Part shown: one piece after another, positions 52,097-62,407 of the stretch
How positions within the stretch are numbered: position 1 is the first letter of the stretch
Layout of the letters: every line of letters begins with the position of its first letter
Origin: Alphaproteobacteria bacterium LSUCC0719
GTDB lineage: Bacteria > Pseudomonadota > Alphaproteobacteria > Puniceispirillales > Puniceispirillaceae
DNA: 64,000 nt
Direction: 5' to 3'
NCBI GenBank assembly: GCA_040839025.1
Contig: JBFPJN010000002.1
Span: 454,001 to 518,000 of the forward strand
The notes under the pieces: generated by a model
Database searches by the model: none
What the model was told of the DNA's origin: nothing
What the model saw: only the letters and a program-made list of their open reading frames with translations
Position numbers and translations under genes: made by a program

Positions 52097-53881
52097 AACG
52101 CGCGGTGCCGGCGGGATTGGCGCCACATCGTTGCTGAGTGTGTTCATCACCACCTTGCGATAGTCGAGACGCGATTCATTGTTGTCATCAAGCCACATGA
52201 CAGTGTGTTTCATCCAGTTTTCGTCGTCACGCTCGGGCCAGTCCTCATGCGCGTGCGCGCCGCGCGATTCCTGCCGCTGGTCCGCCGACCGGATGGTGAC
52301 AAGCGCCTGTCCGATGAGGTTTTCAAGCTCCATCGCCTCGACAAGGTCGGTGTTCCAGATCAGAGACTGGTCCTTGACCCCGATATCGCGCATCTGCGCA
52401 GCCACCTGATCCATGTTCGACACGCCATCGGCAAGGCTTTCGCTGGATCGGAACACGGCGGCATGTTTCTGCATCACCTGCTGCATATTCATACGGATTG
52501 ACGCGGCGCCAATGTCGCCCTTCGCGTGACGCATGCGGTCGAACCTCTCGAGCGCCTTGTCTGTTGCGGCCTGCGACGCTGAGCGGGTGGCACCGCCAGG
52601 GGTACAGGTTTCGGCAGCACGATGCGCGGCGGCGCGCCCGAACACGACAATATCAAGAAGCGAATTGGTACCAAGGCGGTTTGCGCCGTGAACCGATACA
52701 CAGGCCGCCTCTCCAATGGCCATCAGGCCGGGAACAATGGCGTTCTCGTCACCATTCTTGGCCGAAATGACCTCGCCGTGATAATTGGTCGGGATGCCGC
52801 CCATATTGTAATGCACGGTTGGCAGTACAGGGATCGGTTCGCGGGTGACGTCAACGCCGCAGAAGATCCGCGCCGTTTCGGTGATCCCCGGAAGCCGCTG
52901 GTGCAACGTGTCGGCATCGATATGCTCAAGATGCAGCATGATGTGGTCCTTGTTCGGACCGACACCGCGGCCTTCATTGATCTCGATCGTCATCGCCCGG
53001 CTGACAACATCACGGCTTGCCAGGTCCTTGGCCGTCGGCGCGAACCGTTCCATGAACCGTTCGCCTTCGGAATTCGTCAGATAGCCGCCCTCGCCCCGCG
53101 CGCCCTCGGTAATCAGCACCCCGGCACCATAGACACCGGTGGGATGGAACTGCACGAATTCCATGTCCTGAAGCGGCAATCCGGCCCGAAGAGCCATCGC
53201 GTTGCCGTCGCCGGTACAGGTATGGGCCGACGTACAGGAGAAATAGACACGGCCATATCCACCTGTCGCCAGAACCGTCTGCTGGCCCCAGAATCGGTGC
53301 AGCGTACCGTCTTCCATGCACAGCGCGATCACACCGGCACATTCACCATCTTCATTCATCAGCAGATCAAGAGCGAAGAATTCAATATGGAAATGCGCCT
53401 TGTGCTTCAGACATTGCTGATACAGCGTGTGAAGGATCGCATGTCCGGTCCGGTCGGCAGCGGCACAGGCGCGGCGCGCCATCGACTTGCCGTAATCCAG
53501 CGTATGTCCGCCAAAGGGACGCTGATAGATCCGGCCTTCCTCGGTCCGCGAGAACGGAACACCGTAATTCTCGAGTTCGATCACCGACGGAATGGCGTTG
53601 CGGCACATATATTCGATCGCGTCCTGGTCACCAAGCCAGTCGGACCCCTTGACGGTATCGTACATGTGATACTGCCAGTTGTCGCCTTCACCCATATTGT
53701 TGAGCGCGGCGCCAATGCCACCTTGCGCCGCAACGGTGTGCGAGCGTGTCGGGAAGACCTTGGTGATACAGGCGGTGTTCAGCCCCGATGCCGCCATGCC
53801 AAGGGTGGCACGCAGCCCGGCACCGCCAGCACCGACAACAACCACATCATAATGATGATCCGTAATTTCATAAGCCGACAT
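52091..53881 (-). CDS. sdhA: Succinate dehydrogenase flavoprotein subunit
   Basis: 596-residue FAD subunit oxidising succinate. N-terminal [27 protein letters not shown] with the His that binds FAD covalently, [25 protein letters not shown], and a C-terminal domain with [18 protein letters not shown]. Complete. Downstream of sdhD, which ends 94 bp before the start. Confidence 0.97.
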   Translation of the reverse strand: MSAYEITDHHYDVVVVGAGGAGLRATLGMAASGLNTACITKVFPTRSHTVAAQGGIGAALNNMGEGDNWQYHMYDTVKGSDWLGDQDAIEYMCRNAIPSVIELENYGVPFSRTEEGRIYQRPFGGHTLDYGKSMARRACAAADRTGHAILHTLYQQCLKHKAHFHIEFFALDLLMNEDGECAGVIALCMEDGTLHRFWGQQTVLATGGYGRVYFSCTSAHTCTGDGNAMALRAGLPLQDMEFVQFHPTGVYGAGVLITEGARGEGGYLTNSEGERFMERFAPTAKDLASRDVVSRAMTIEINEGRGVGPNKDHIMLHLEHIDADTLHQRLPGITETARIFCGVDVTREPIPVLPTVHYNMGGIPTNYHGEVISAKNGDENAIVPGLMAIGEAACVSVHGANRLGTNSLLDIVVFGRAAAHRAAETCTPGGATRSASQAATDKALERFDRMRHAKGDIGAASIRMNMQQVMQKHAAVFRSSESLADGVSNMDQVAAQMRDIGVKDQSLIWNTDLVEAMELENLIGQALVTIRSADQRQESRGAHAHEDWPERDDENWMKHTVMWLDDNNESRLDYRKVVMNTLSNDVAPIPPAPRVY

Positions 53882-53944
53882 CAGGTCAACCCTTCCCGTC
53901 TTTCACTCAAATGTTTGCCGACGAACCACATTATGGTCCTGCAG

Positions 53945-53968
53945 GGGGCCCGGCATGGGGCCCGGCAT
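53945..53968. repeat. Perfect 12-bp tandem duplication between sdhD and sdhA
   Basis: GGGGCCCGGCAT occurs twice in a row, seven bases past the sdhD stop codon on the minus strand. Each unit contains a GGGCCC site. Position and unit size resemble the other stop-proximal duplications. Confidence 0.8.
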
Positions 53969-53975
53969 GGCTGTT

Positions 53976-54341
53976 TCACAGTGCGACATGCGCGATGGCC
54001 CACAGGCTTGCCAGACCGATCAGGCCCATCACGATCCGGGCCAGCGCCAGTGCAGCGTGACGACCGCCACCCACACTGATGTAATCTTCGATCACCACCT
54101 GCAGCCCCAGCATGCCATGCCATAGACCGATGGTGACAAGCCCGGCAAGCGCCAGCGCATGTGCCGGATGCCCCACCAGCGAACGCGCGCTGGCGTGATC
54201 AAGGCCGCCAACATTTGCCAGCAGGATCACAAAATACCCCATCAGCAGCAGCACGATGACGGCGCTGTATCGTTGCCAGCGCCAATGGCCAAGCCCCGGC
54301 ACGCGAGGCCGGTTGGTGATGCCCGATATATGATCAGCCAT
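53976..54341 (-). CDS. sdhD: Succinate dehydrogenase membrane anchor subunit D
   Basis: 121-residue anchor with three hydrophobic segments (about 27-45, 60-83, 98-118). The heme/quinone-region motif is LWHGMLGLQVVIEDYI. Follows sdhC by 13 bp. Assignment comes from position between sdhC and sdhA and the typical GLWHGMxGLxxVIEDY sequence. Confidence 0.92.
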   Translation of the reverse strand: MADHISGITNRPRVPGLGHWRWQRYSAVIVLLLMGYFVILLANVGGLDHASARSLVGHPAHALALAGLVTIGLWHGMLGLQVVIEDYISVGGGRHAALALARIVMGLIGLASLWAIAHVAL

Positions 54342-54354
54342 GACCGTTTTCCCC

Positions 54355-54732
54355 CTATATCAGGATGACAAGCCACAGGCATGCCGTCAGCAGAAACGTG
54401 AAAAACAGCACGAAATGACCGCTGCGATATACCTCGGGGATGGTCAGCCCATACCCAAGATCCCATGACAAGTGCCTGACACCATTGAGAGCATGGTAGA
54501 TCAGCGCAGCCGAATATCCGAATAGGACAAATTGCCCCAAAGGATGGGCGGCGATCGCCGCCGCCATCATGTAGGTCTCGCCCCCAAGCGCCACCGCAAC
54601 AAGCCACGCCGCAAACACCACCGTGCCGGTGGTCAGAGCGACACCCGTTGCGCGGTGAGTGATCGACATCATCGACGTCAACTGCGGGCGATACACCTGC
54701 AGATGCGGCGACAACGGACGTGGTCTCGCCAT
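54355..54732 (-). CDS. sdhC: Succinate dehydrogenase cytochrome b556 subunit C
   Basis: 125 residues: RPRPLSPHLQVYRPQLTSMMSITHRATGVAL (in part) is the SdhC signature, with Ser and Arg near the quinone site; ALIYHALNGVRHLSWDLG holds the heme-ligand His. Three membrane segments. The ATG at 54732 is preceded by a GTG in frame. First gene of sdhCDAB-zapE. Confidence 0.95.
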   Translation of the reverse strand: MARPRPLSPHLQVYRPQLTSMMSITHRATGVALTTGTVVFAAWLVAVALGGETYMMAAAIAAHPLGQFVLFGYSAALIYHALNGVRHLSWDLGYGLTIPEVYRSGHFVLFFTFLLTACLWLVILI

Positions 54733-54767
54733 CACAATCTTCCTTTACGTATTAGCACCTGTCTTGA

Positions 54768-54797
54768 GTTTTAGGGGGCGGGACCGTTGGTAGTCAA
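54768..54797 (-). promoter_or_regulatory. Possible sdhC promoter
   Basis: On the minus strand TTGACT and TAAAAC are spaced 18 bp, with the -10-like box 35 bp upstream of the sdhC start, in the divergent space shared with pdxY. Confidence 0.4.
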
Positions 54798-54897
54798 TGC
54801 GAAAGCACGCCGCATTTGGACGCAGGAAACAAGCACCGCAGATCGACAGCAGATTTTATTTGCCTAATGAACCAATTCCGGGGACAACTCGCCAATC

Positions 54898-55713
54898 ATG
54901 AAAAATATACTGTCCATCCACTCCACGGTGACTGTCGGCTTTGTCGGCAACAATGTTGTCGGCCCGGTTTTGACAGCGCTTGGGCTGACGCCGCTGCTTG
55001 TTCCGACGGTGATGCTGGCCGCGCATCCGGGCTATGGGCGCCGTGTCGGTGACGCTGTCCCGGACCGGATTGTCGGGGACATCCTGGCTGGATTGGGCAC
55101 GTTGACCGATGTTGGGCAGATTGCCGGCATTGTATCGGGCTATCTCGGTTCGACCACGCAGGCTGATGCCATTGCCGGCTTTGTCGATTCCTGGCGGCGC
55201 GCCGGGTCAGGACAATACATTCTCGACCCGGTTCTGGGTGACGGTGGTCGGCTTTACATCGCCGCAGAGCTTGCACAGGCGGTGATTGACACATTGCTGC
55301 CACGGGCGGACATCATCACCCCGAACAGCTTTGAACTCGGCTTCCTTTCGGGGATGCCGGTTTCCAACCGGTCCAGTGCCGAAGCCGCGGCGGGCCGGCT
55401 TTTGGCAACGCAGCCCCTTGGCGCGGTCATCGCCACCGGGATTGATGACAGCCGGTACGGGGTTGGTGATCTGCTGATGACAGAAAAGGGCGGTGCCAGC
55501 TGGTCCGATGCTGGCGGCGACGGTCACAATGTGGCTGGTGGCGGCGATCTGTTGACGGCCATTCTGGCGGGTCAGCTGGCAGCCGGACGGGATATTGACG
55601 CCGCCTTTCAGACTGCCAGCCAGACCGCACAAAGGATCATCGCGGCAAGCGACTCGCCGCGCGATCTGTCGCTTCTTGAAAATCTCGACCTTGTGGCCGC
55701 GCTGAAAATCTAG
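54898..55713 (+). CDS. pdxY: Pyridoxal kinase
   Basis: Ribokinase-family enzyme of 271 residues that phosphorylates pyridoxal in the PLP salvage route. ILSIHSTVTVGFVGNNVVGPVL at the N-terminus and YLGSTTQADAI, YILDPVLGDGGRLYI, ITPNSFELGFLSG fit PdxK/PdxY. The anion-hole motif reads HNVAGGGDLLTA: GGGD instead of GTGD, with the catalytic Asp kept. Divergent from sdhC; converges on asd. Confidence 0.88.
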   Translation: MKNILSIHSTVTVGFVGNNVVGPVLTALGLTPLLVPTVMLAAHPGYGRRVGDAVPDRIVGDILAGLGTLTDVGQIAGIVSGYLGSTTQADAIAGFVDSWRRAGSGQYILDPVLGDGGRLYIAAELAQAVIDTLLPRADIITPNSFELGFLSGMPVSNRSSAEAAAGRLLATQPLGAVIATGIDDSRYGVGDLLMTEKGGASWSDAGGDGHNVAGGGDLLTAILAGQLAAGRDIDAAFQTASQTAQRIIAASDSPRDLSLLENLDLVAALKI

Positions 55714-55732
55714 GTCGGCGACCCGCGATCCC

Positions 55733-56767
55733 CTATCTGCCGGTCATGCCACGCTCGGCAACCAGCTCGGCGATCTGTACCGAATTCAGGGCCGCGCCCT
55801 TGCGAAGATTGTCCGACACACACCAGAATACCATGCCGTTCTCGACCGTCGGATCCTTGCGGATCCGGCTGATGAACACCGCGTCTTCACCGGCAGCCTC
55901 ATGCGGGGTGACATAGCCTTCATCTGCCCGGTGATCGATAACGGTGACACCCGGTGCGTTGCGAAGAAGCTCGCGAACACTCGTTTCCGTCATCGGCTTG
56001 TCGGTTTCGATGAAGACAGCTTCACTGTGGCCGATGAAGACTGGAATGCGAACACAATGCGCGACCAGCTCGATCGCCGGATCAAGGATCTTCTTGGTCT
56101 CGGCGGTCATCTTCCATTCTTCCTTGGTGAACCCGTCATCCATGAAGACATCGATATGCGGGATTGCGTTAAAGGCAATCTGCTTGGTGAAAAGTTCCGG
56201 GCGGACTGGCTCGTTCACATAGATGCCTCGCGTCTGGTTGAACAGCTCGTCCATCGCCGGCTTGCCGGCCCCCGACACCGCCTGATAGGTCGAGACAACG
56301 ACCCGTCTGACACCAAAGCTTTCATGAAGCGGCTTCAGCGCCACAACAAGCTGCGCCGTCGAACAGTTCGGGTTGGCGATGATGTTGCGCCCGCCATTCT
56401 GGCGAAGCGCCCCATCTACAGCATCTGCATTCACTTCCGGCACGACCAGCGGCACATCGTCATCCATCCGAAACGCCGATGAATTGTCGATAACGATACA
56501 GCCCGCCTCGCCGGCGCGCGGTGCGATCTCTGTTGCCGTGGCACCGCCTGCCGAAAACAGCGCGATATCGACCTCGCCGAAATCGAACTTTTCCAGCGAG
56601 GCGACAGTCAGCACCTCGTCCTCGCCGAACGACACTTCGCGACCCGCCGAGCGTGACGACGCCACAGCATGCATCTTGTCGACAGGGAAGTTGCGTTCTG
56701 CCAGAGTCTGCAGCATTTCACGTCCGACCGCGCCAGTAGCGCCGACAACAGCTACTCGATATCCCAT
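55733..56767 (-). CDS. asd: Aspartate-semialdehyde dehydrogenase
   Basis: NADPH-dependent enzyme making aspartate semialdehyde for lysine, threonine and methionine. 344 residues: VAVVGATGAVGREMLQTLAERNFP, NPNCSTAQLVVALKPLH with the catalytic Cys (about 133), and PVFIGHSEAVFIE. Product feeds the lysine route ending in lysA elsewhere in the window. Downstream of leuB as in other alphaproteobacteria. Confidence 0.96.
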   Translation of the reverse strand: MGYRVAVVGATGAVGREMLQTLAERNFPVDKMHAVASSRSAGREVSFGEDEVLTVASLEKFDFGEVDIALFSAGGATATEIAPRAGEAGCIVIDNSSAFRMDDDVPLVVPEVNADAVDGALRQNGGRNIIANPNCSTAQLVVALKPLHESFGVRRVVVSTYQAVSGAGKPAMDELFNQTRGIYVNEPVRPELFTKQIAFNAIPHIDVFMDDGFTKEEWKMTAETKKILDPAIELVAHCVRIPVFIGHSEAVFIETDKPMTETSVRELLRNAPGVTVIDHRADEGYVTPHEAAGEDAVFISRIRKDPTVENGMVFWCVSDNLRKGAALNSVQIAELVAERGMTGR

Positions 56768-56823
56768 TTTATCCTCTTCTTCATGGTCATTGCCATGATG
56801 ACGGGCCCTTTTTTGCCCGATCT

Positions 56824-56875
56824 GACAGGTCAGCCTTGCTGGCCAACCTGGTGGGCCAGCCTAGCGGGCCAGCCT
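56824..56875. repeat. Four 13-bp tandem units overlapping the end of leuB
   Basis: GACAGGTCAGCCT, TGCTGGCCAACCT, GGTGGGCCAGCCT, AGCGGGCCAGCCT on the plus strand, with the two units nearest leuB 11/13 identical. The leuB stop (56861-56863) falls at the boundary of the last two units and the final codons of leuB are within the last. Confidence 0.85.
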
Positions 56876-57973
56876 GTCCATTGCGTCAATCACCGCGTCG
56901 GTCATGCCATCGGTGCCGGTCTGTGTGCAGCCCGGCGTCATGATGTCACCGGTACGGCTGGTGGCCAGCGCCTTGTCGACTGCCGCTTCCAGCAGATCGG
57001 CCTCGGCACCCTGATCAAAGCTGTAGCGAAGCAGCATCGCAAAACTCATGAACTGTGCCAGCGGATTGGCAATACCCTGGCCCGCAATATCCGGTGCCGA
57101 GCCGTGAACAGGTTCATACATGGCCTTTGGCAGACCCGTTTCGGGGTCGGGCGCGCCAAGCGAAGCCGATGGCAGCATGCCAAGCGAGCCGGTCAGCATC
57201 GCCGCACAATCCGACAACAGATCACCAAACAGATTGTCGGTAACAATGACGTCGAACTGCTTGGGGTTGCGGACAAGCTGCATGGCGCAGTTGTCGGCAT
57301 ACATATGGCCAAGCTCGATACCATCACCCTCGGCAGCGTGAAGGGCTGTCATCACCTCGCGCCACAGCACGCCGGAATGCATGACATTGGCCTTTTCAAC
57401 CGAGGTCAGCTTGCCATTGCGCTTGCGTGCCAGATCCATGCCAACGCGGCCGATTCGTTCGATTTCCGGCGTTGTATAGGCATTGGTGTCGAACCCGCGG
57501 CGCGTGCCATCGGCAAGATCCTCGATGCCGCGCGGCTCGGCAAAATACGAGCCGCCACACAGTTCACGAAGGATCATGATATCGAGACCTGACACGATTT
57601 CCGGCTTCAGCGTCGAGGCTTCGACAAGCGAAGGAAACACGATTGCCGGCCGCAGATTGGCGAACAGGTCCATTTCCTTGCGAAGCCGCAACAGGCCGCG
57701 TTCAGGTTTCAGATCAAATGCCAGATCATCATATTGCGGGCCGCCGACAGCCCCGAACAGAACCGCATCTGCCGCGATGGAATCGGCAAGCGTTTCGTCG
57801 GTCAACGGCGTGCCATGCGCATCATAGGCAGCCCCGCCGACAAGCCCTTCCTGCATGTCGAAGCTGATCGACTTGTGCTTTGCCAGCCAGTCGATGATCC
57901 GCATATTGGCCTTCATGATTTCAGTGCCGATACCATCGCCCGGCAACACCATGATCTTTCGATTCGACGCCAT
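56861..57973 (-). CDS. leuB: 3-Isopropylmalate dehydrogenase
   Basis: NAD-dependent oxidative decarboxylase of leucine synthesis (370 aa). [40 protein letters not shown], the Tyr/Lys region [42 protein letters not shown] (in part) and [18 protein letters not shown]. Its last codons and stop are inside a 13-bp tandem array. Third gene of leuC-leuD-leuB-asd. Confidence 0.96.
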   Translation of the reverse strand: MASNRKIMVLPGDGIGTEIMKANMRIIDWLAKHKSISFDMQEGLVGGAAYDAHGTPLTDETLADSIAADAVLFGAVGGPQYDDLAFDLKPERGLLRLRKEMDLFANLRPAIVFPSLVEASTLKPEIVSGLDIMILRELCGGSYFAEPRGIEDLADGTRRGFDTNAYTTPEIERIGRVGMDLARKRNGKLTSVEKANVMHSGVLWREVMTALHAAEGDGIELGHMYADNCAMQLVRNPKQFDVIVTDNLFGDLLSDCAAMLTGSLGMLPSASLGAPDPETGLPKAMYEPVHGSAPDIAGQGIANPLAQFMSFAMLLRYSFDQGAEADLLEAAVDKALATSRTGDIMTPGCTQTGTDGMTDAVIDAMDRLAR

Positions 57974-58008
57974 CTCGCCTATCCTTGCCTAGAAACTGTT
58001 GTGGTTCA

Positions 58009-58026
58009 CCTGGCCTCAGAGCCAGG
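58009..58026 (-). other. Hairpin with the leuD stop codon in its loop
   Basis: CCTGGC, loop CTCAGA, GCCAGG (plus strand): a perfect 6-bp stem whose loop includes the leuD stop (58016-58018). No T run follows. Confidence 0.4.
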
Positions 58027-58621
58027 GCTTGTCGCCGGTGCGGGCCGCTTCGAAACTGTCGATCGACTGGCCCTTTTCCATGGTCAGCCCGATGTCATCG
58101 AGACCCTCCAGCAGACATTTCTTGCGGAACGGGTCAATGTCGAAGGAAATCTCCGCCCCGTTCGGCCGCCGGATCTTCTGCGCGACAAGATCGATGGACA
58201 GTTCCGGATTTTCGGTGTCCTGTGCATCGGCCATCAACGCGTCACGGTCATCAGCCGAAACGGTGATCGGCAGGATCCCGTTCTTGAAGCAGTTGTTATA
58301 GAAGATATCGGCAAAACTGGTCGAGATCACACAGCGGATACCGTAATCAAGAAGCGCCCAGGGGGCATGTTCACGGCTTGACCCGCATCCAAAATTGTCG
58401 CCGGCGACGATAATCTGCGATTCGCGATACGGCTCTCTGTTCAGCACGAAATCGGGGATTTCGGCGCCGTCCTTGGTAAACCGCATCTCGTCAAACAGAT
58501 TGGCCCCGAGGCCCGACCGCTTGATCGTCTTCAGGAACTGCTTGGGGATGATCATGTCGGTATCGACATTGAGAATGTTCAGCGGCGCCGCAACTCCGGT
58601 CAGCTTGTCAAATTTCTGCAT
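58016..58621 (-). CDS. leuD: 3-Isopropylmalate dehydratase, small subunit
   Basis: 201 residues of the aconitase C-terminal (swivel) domain: [31 protein letters not shown] (in part) and [34 protein letters not shown] (in part). Pairs with LeuC to isomerise 2- and 3-isopropylmalate. 16 bp after leuC. Confidence 0.96.
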   Translation of the reverse strand: MQKFDKLTGVAAPLNILNVDTDMIIPKQFLKTIKRSGLGANLFDEMRFTKDGAEIPDFVLNREPYRESQIIVAGDNFGCGSSREHAPWALLDYGIRCVISTSFADIFYNNCFKNGILPITVSADDRDALMADAQDTENPELSIDLVAQKIRRPNGAEISFDIDPFRKKCLLEGLDDIGLTMEKGQSIDSFEAARTGDKPWL

Positions 58622-58637
58622 CTGTTATCTCCCCGGC

Positions 58638-60047
58638 CTAGCTCTGCAAATCCCGGATATCGGTCAGATATCCGGTAATTGCCGCAGCAGTTGCCATTTC
58701 CGGACTGACAAGGTGGGTGCGTCCCCCACGTCCCTGGCGGCCTTCGAAATTGCGGTTCGAGGTCGATGCACAGCGCTCGCCTTCGGACAGCTTGTCGGCA
58801 TTCATGGCAAGACACATCGAGCATCCGGGTTCACGCCATTCAAAACCGGCGGCGGTAAAGACCTCGTTGAGTCCCTCGGCCTCGGCCTGTTCCTTGACAA
58901 GGCCCGAACCGGGAACAACCATCGCGCGAATACCGTCCGCCACCTTGCGGCCGGCAGCCACCGAAGCGGCAGCGCGAAGATCCTCGATCCGGCTGTTGGT
59001 GCAGGACCCGATAAAGACGGTGTCGATTTTCACATCGGTAAGCTTCTGACCGGGCGCCAGACCCATATAGTCGATCGCCCGCTGCAGTTTCGCGCGTTTG
59101 ATCTCGTCCTTTTCCTTGTCCGGATCCGGCACCGCCCCGGTGATCGGCAGCGCGTCTTCCGGCGACGTACCCCAGGTCACGGTCGGCGCAATATCTGCAG
59201 CCGGCAGAACAATTTCGGTGTCATAGCTGGCACCGTCATCGGATGGAAGCGAACGCCAATAGGCCACTGCCTTGTCCCACATCTCGCCCTTTGGGGCCAT
59301 CGGCTTGTCAGCAAGATATGCGAATGTCTTTTCGTCAGGCGCGATCATGCCGGCCCTGGCACCACCCTCGATGGCCATGTTGCAGACCGTCATCCGGCCT
59401 TCCATCGACAGCCCGCGAATGGCCGAGCCGGCGAATTCGATAACATGACCGGTGCCACCGGCAGTGCCGATCTTGCCGATGATTGCCAGAATGATGTCCT
59501 TGGCGGTGACACCGGGCGCCAGATCACCGTCAACGGTAATCCGCATGTTCTTTGCCGGCTTCTGGATCAGCGTCTGTGTCGCCAGCACATGTTCAACTTC
59601 CGAGGTGCCAATGCCAAAGGCAAGCGCGCCGAAGGCACCATGCGTTGCGGTGTGCGAATCACCGCAGACGATGGTCATGCCGGGCTGGGTGAACCCCTGC
59701 TCTGGACCGATCACATGGACAATGCCCTGGCGCACGTCATTCATCGCGAAATAGGGCACACCAAACTCGGCGGCATTGGTCTCCAGCGCCTCGACCTGAA
59801 TGCGGGATTCCTCGTCCTCGATACCGACCGACCGGTCGGTTGTTGGAACATTGTGGTCGGCGACAGCCAGTGTGCGGTTCGGGGCCCGGACCTTGCGCCC
59901 GGCATTGCGCAGGCCCTCAAAGGCCTGCGGGCTTGTCACCTCATGGACAAGGTGCCGGTCGATATAGATCAGGCAGGTGCCATCATCCTGGCGATGCACG
60001 ACATGGGCATCCCAGATTTTGTCAAACAGGGTCTTTGGCGCCGACAT
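58638..60047 (-). CDS. leuC: 3-Isopropylmalate dehydratase, large subunit
   Basis: 469 residues of the aconitase superfamily. Fe-S ligands in [17 protein letters not shown] and [46 protein letters not shown] (in part). Starts 53 bp after rplS, so leucine genes probably share the ribosomal-protein transcript at least partly. Confidence 0.97.
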   Translation of the reverse strand: MSAPKTLFDKIWDAHVVHRQDDGTCLIYIDRHLVHEVTSPQAFEGLRNAGRKVRAPNRTLAVADHNVPTTDRSVGIEDEESRIQVEALETNAAEFGVPYFAMNDVRQGIVHVIGPEQGFTQPGMTIVCGDSHTATHGAFGALAFGIGTSEVEHVLATQTLIQKPAKNMRITVDGDLAPGVTAKDIILAIIGKIGTAGGTGHVIEFAGSAIRGLSMEGRMTVCNMAIEGGARAGMIAPDEKTFAYLADKPMAPKGEMWDKAVAYWRSLPSDDGASYDTEIVLPAADIAPTVTWGTSPEDALPITGAVPDPDKEKDEIKRAKLQRAIDYMGLAPGQKLTDVKIDTVFIGSCTNSRIEDLRAAASVAAGRKVADGIRAMVVPGSGLVKEQAEAEGLNEVFTAAGFEWREPGCSMCLAMNADKLSEGERCASTSNRNFEGRQGRGGRTHLVSPEMATAAAITGYLTDIRDLQS

Positions 60048-60090
60048 ATGTTCCTCCGTGGGGCTGCCGGCAAGGTCGTCTTCCTGGCCG

Positions 60091-60102
60091 GACGGAACCG
60101 TC
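60091..60102 (-). other. Short inverted repeat at the rplS stop
   Basis: GACGG-AA-CCGTC touches the rplS stop codon (60101-60103). Short, so it may be by chance, but it fits the pattern of hairpins at gene ends here. Confidence 0.25.
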
Positions 60103-60481
60103 AGGAGGAGGACGCCTCGCGGGTTGTTGTTTTTTCGGCAATACGGGCGGCCTTGCCGGTCCGGCCACGAAGATAATACAGCTTCGCGCGACGAACACGG
60201 CCACGGCGGACAACCGTCACACCAGCCACCTGGGGTCCGTAAAGCGGGAAGACGCGCTCGACGCCTTCGCCATAGGACAGCTTGCGAACGGTGAAGGATG
60301 AATTCACACCGTCATTCTTGCGGGCGATGCACACGCCTTCGAATGCCTGGATACGTTCACGTGAACCCTCGACGACCTTGACGTCGACACGAACCGTGTC
60401 GCCAGCGCCGAATTCCGGGATGGTGCGCTGTGCCAGCGCTTTTTCCATCTGCTTCTTGCCAATGCGGTCAACGATATTCAT
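60101..60481 (-). CDS. rplS: Ribosomal protein bL19
   Basis: 126 residues at the 30S-50S interface. [50 protein letters not shown] (in part), [21 protein letters not shown] and [23 protein letters not shown] are typical. The C-terminus has a short extra TTREASSS. 4 bp after trmD; leuC follows. Confidence 0.97.
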   Translation of the reverse strand: MNIVDRIGKKQMEKALAQRTIPEFGAGDTVRVDVKVVEGSRERIQAFEGVCIARKNDGVNSSFTVRKLSYGEGVERVFPLYGPQVAGVTVVRRGRVRRAKLYYLRGRTGKAARIAEKTTTREASSS

Positions 60482-60485
60482 CGCC

Positions 60486-61211
60486 CTATTCCTTCACTTC
60501 GTTTTTCCGTGCCTGCGCCTGCAGGTACTTTTCCCATAGATCCGGGCGGCGCGCCTGCGTCTCCCGTCTGGCCTCCGCAGCTCGCCAGTCGGCGATTCTG
60601 CCATGGTGGCCGGACGCCAGAATGTCTGGCGCCTCAATTCCGTTCCAGTTCCGAGGGTGCGTGTAGAGCGACGGCTCCAGCAGCCCGGTCTCGAAACTTT
60701 CCTGTTGGTGGCTTGCCTCCTTGCCGATCACCCCGGGCAGGAGCCTTACCACCGCATCCATCACTGTCAGCGCCGCGACTTCGCCCCCCGAAAGGATGAA
60801 GTCACCGATGCTGACCTCCAGCATCCCGGCGGCGTCAATGACCCTCTGGTCAACGCCTTCATACCTTCCGCACAGGAACACCGCGCCATCGGCAGCGGCC
60901 AGCTCACGCACAAGCGGTTGGTCCAGGACCCGTCCTCGCGGTGTCAGATAGATCCGCGGGCCAGGCGCGTCGGCGACATGGTCAAGTGCCGCCGCCACAA
61001 CATCCGGCTTTAGCACCATCCCGACGCCACCACCAAGTGGCACATCGTCGACAGTCCGGTGCTTATCGCGCGCAAACTGCCGAATGTCCAGCGTTTTCAG
61101 CGCCCAGATACCGTCCTTCAGCGATTTCCCGGCCAGCGACTCGCCAAGTGGTCCGGGGAACATCTCCGGAAACAGCGTCAGCACGGTCGCCTGCCAGGCC
61201 TGCTCAGCCAT
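60486..61211 (-). CDS. trmD: tRNA (guanine-37-N1)-methyltransferase
   Basis: SPOUT methyltransferase making m1G37 in tRNAs that read CNN codons, preventing frameshifts. [72 protein letters not shown]: all main motifs. The Met at 61211 (MAEQAWQ) gives 241 aa and overlaps rimM's end; longer readings are inside rimM. Confidence 0.95.
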   Translation of the reverse strand: MAEQAWQATVLTLFPEMFPGPLGESLAGKSLKDGIWALKTLDIRQFARDKHRTVDDVPLGGGVGMVLKPDVVAAALDHVADAPGPRIYLTPRGRVLDQPLVRELAAADGAVFLCGRYEGVDQRVIDAAGMLEVSIGDFILSGGEVAALTVMDAVVRLLPGVIGKEASHQQESFETGLLEPSLYTHPRNWNGIEAPDILASGHHGRIADWRAAEARRETQARRPDLWEKYLQAQARKNEVKE

Positions 61212-61782
61212 CTGAATCACCCCGATGCGGTTTGCCACGGTCCCTGACATCATCGCCGTCCGGTCCCCTGTTATCGGCCAGCTCCAGCAATCCCTCCGGC
61301 GGGGACACCACGACGCGTCCTGCCACAAGATCGATTTCCGGCACAAATAGCGGGTCGAACGGCAGCATCAGCGACGGCCCGCTCGGCGGCTTTACCTCGG
61401 CAATCTCACCAGCTCCGAAATCATGGAGCGCAACAAGCCGCCCCAGATGATCACCGGCGACCGTTTCAACAGAAACGCCGATCAGGTCGGCATGGTAGAT
61501 CTCGTCACCATCCGTGTCAGGAAGCGCCCCGCGATCCACCTCCAAAGTCGTGCCACGAAGCGCCGCAGCGCTGTCCCGATCGTTGATTTCGGCCGCCTTG
61601 ACGATCACCATGCCGGCAGCTGTCATCCCCATGACGGACAATGTCAGCTGCCGATCACCGGCCCAGACCGGACCATATGTGGCGATGTCACGCGGCGCGG
61701 CGGTAAAGGGCTTGACCTTGAACTGGCCCTTTACGCCATGCGCGCCGGCAACCGCGCCGATCGCCAGACGGCCAGTACTCAT
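61204..61782 (-). CDS. rimM: 16S rRNA processing protein RimM
   Basis: 30S assembly factor (192 aa) binding uS19. N-terminal RimM domain ([22 protein letters not shown]) and PRC-barrel-like C-terminal half ([46 protein letters not shown] in part). Overlaps the rpsP stop by 4 bp and the trmD start by 8 bp. Confidence 0.93.
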   Translation of the reverse strand: MSTGRLAIGAVAGAHGVKGQFKVKPFTAAPRDIATYGPVWAGDRQLTLSVMGMTAAGMVIVKAAEINDRDSAAALRGTTLEVDRGALPDTDGDEIYHADLIGVSVETVAGDHLGRLVALHDFGAGEIAEVKPPSGPSLMLPFDPLFVPEIDLVAGRVVVSPPEGLLELADNRGPDGDDVRDRGKPHRGDSDG

Positions 61783-62333
61783 GACTCCTCTGCAGGGGCC
61801 TCTTCAGCTGGCGCGTCTTCGGCAACAGCCTCTTCAGCTGGGGCTTCTTCAGCAGCAGCTTCTTCAGCTGGGGCCTCTTCGGCCGGGGCTTCGTCAGCAG
61901 CAGCCTCTTCAACAGGAGCCTCTTCGGCTGGGGCCTCGGCAGCTTCTGCAGCCTCGGATTCAGCGGCAGCAGCGGCTTCTGCTTCGGCGGCGGCGGCAGC
62001 GGCCTCGGCGGCTTCTGCTTCACGTTCGGCGCGCTTCTTGCCAGGCGCGGATTTCTTTGGCTGGTCACGAATCACCGGTGCCGCTGCGAGGCCAGCCGCA
62101 GCCAGCATCTTGTGTACGCGTTCGGTTGGTTGCGCACCCTGGCCAAGCCAATGTGCAATCCGCTCGGCATCCAGCGTCACGCGATCATTATGATCCTTGG
62201 GAACCATCGGGTTGTAGGTACCGACGCGCTCGACATAACGACCGTCACGCGGTGCCGAAGCCTCGGCAACGACAATCCGGTAGAAAGGGCGTTTTTTCGC
62301 GCCGCCACGGGCGAGCCTGATTTTCAAAGCCAT
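61779..62333 (-). CDS. rpsP: Ribosomal protein bS16 with long acidic tail
   Basis: Small-subunit protein of 184 residues from the ATG at 62333. Residues 1-80 are bS16 ([40 protein letters not shown]). Residues about 103-184 are a low-complexity tail of Ala and Glu (EEAPAEEA repeats), strongly acidic, absent from E. coli S16. The DNA behind it is an imperfect 15-bp repeat in-frame. Mirrors the basic tail of bL21. rpsP-rimM-trmD-rplS is the standard order. Confidence 0.95.
   Translation of the reverse strand: MALKIRLARGGAKKRPFYRIVVAEASAPRDGRYVERVGTYNPMVPKDHNDRVTLDAERIAHWLGQGAQPTERVHKMLAAAGLAAAPVIRDQPKKSAPGKKRAEREAEAAEAAAAAAEAEAAAAAESEAAEAAEAPAEEAPVEEAAADEAPAEEAPAEEAAAEEAPAEEAVAEDAPAEEAPAEES
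61788..62030 (-). repeat. In-frame low-complexity repeat of the rpsP tail
   Basis: Reading GCCTCTTCAGCTGGG-like 15-bp units on the plus strand, the segment encodes repeated [10 protein letters not shown] on the minus strand. Unit number probably changes by slippage. Confidence 0.6.
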
Positions 62334-62365
62334 GATAGTTGGTCCTTTCGCAAAAGATTTATGGC

Positions 62366-62386
62366 TGTTCACACTTGGTGTTCACA
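62366..62386. repeat. Possible 13-bp duplication between ffh and rpsP
   Basis: TGTTCACA occurs at 62366-62373 and again 13 bp on at 62379-62386; neighbouring bases match at two more of five positions. Weak, but similar in spacing to the other arrays. Confidence 0.35.
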
Positions 62387-62407
62387 TCGAGATTGGTATT
62401 CGTATCA

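Noticed and set aside
61788-62030. rpsP tail repeats as a transposon or intergenic repeat
   Set aside because: The repeat stays in frame with rpsP and codes for an Ala/Glu tail, so it is protein low complexity.
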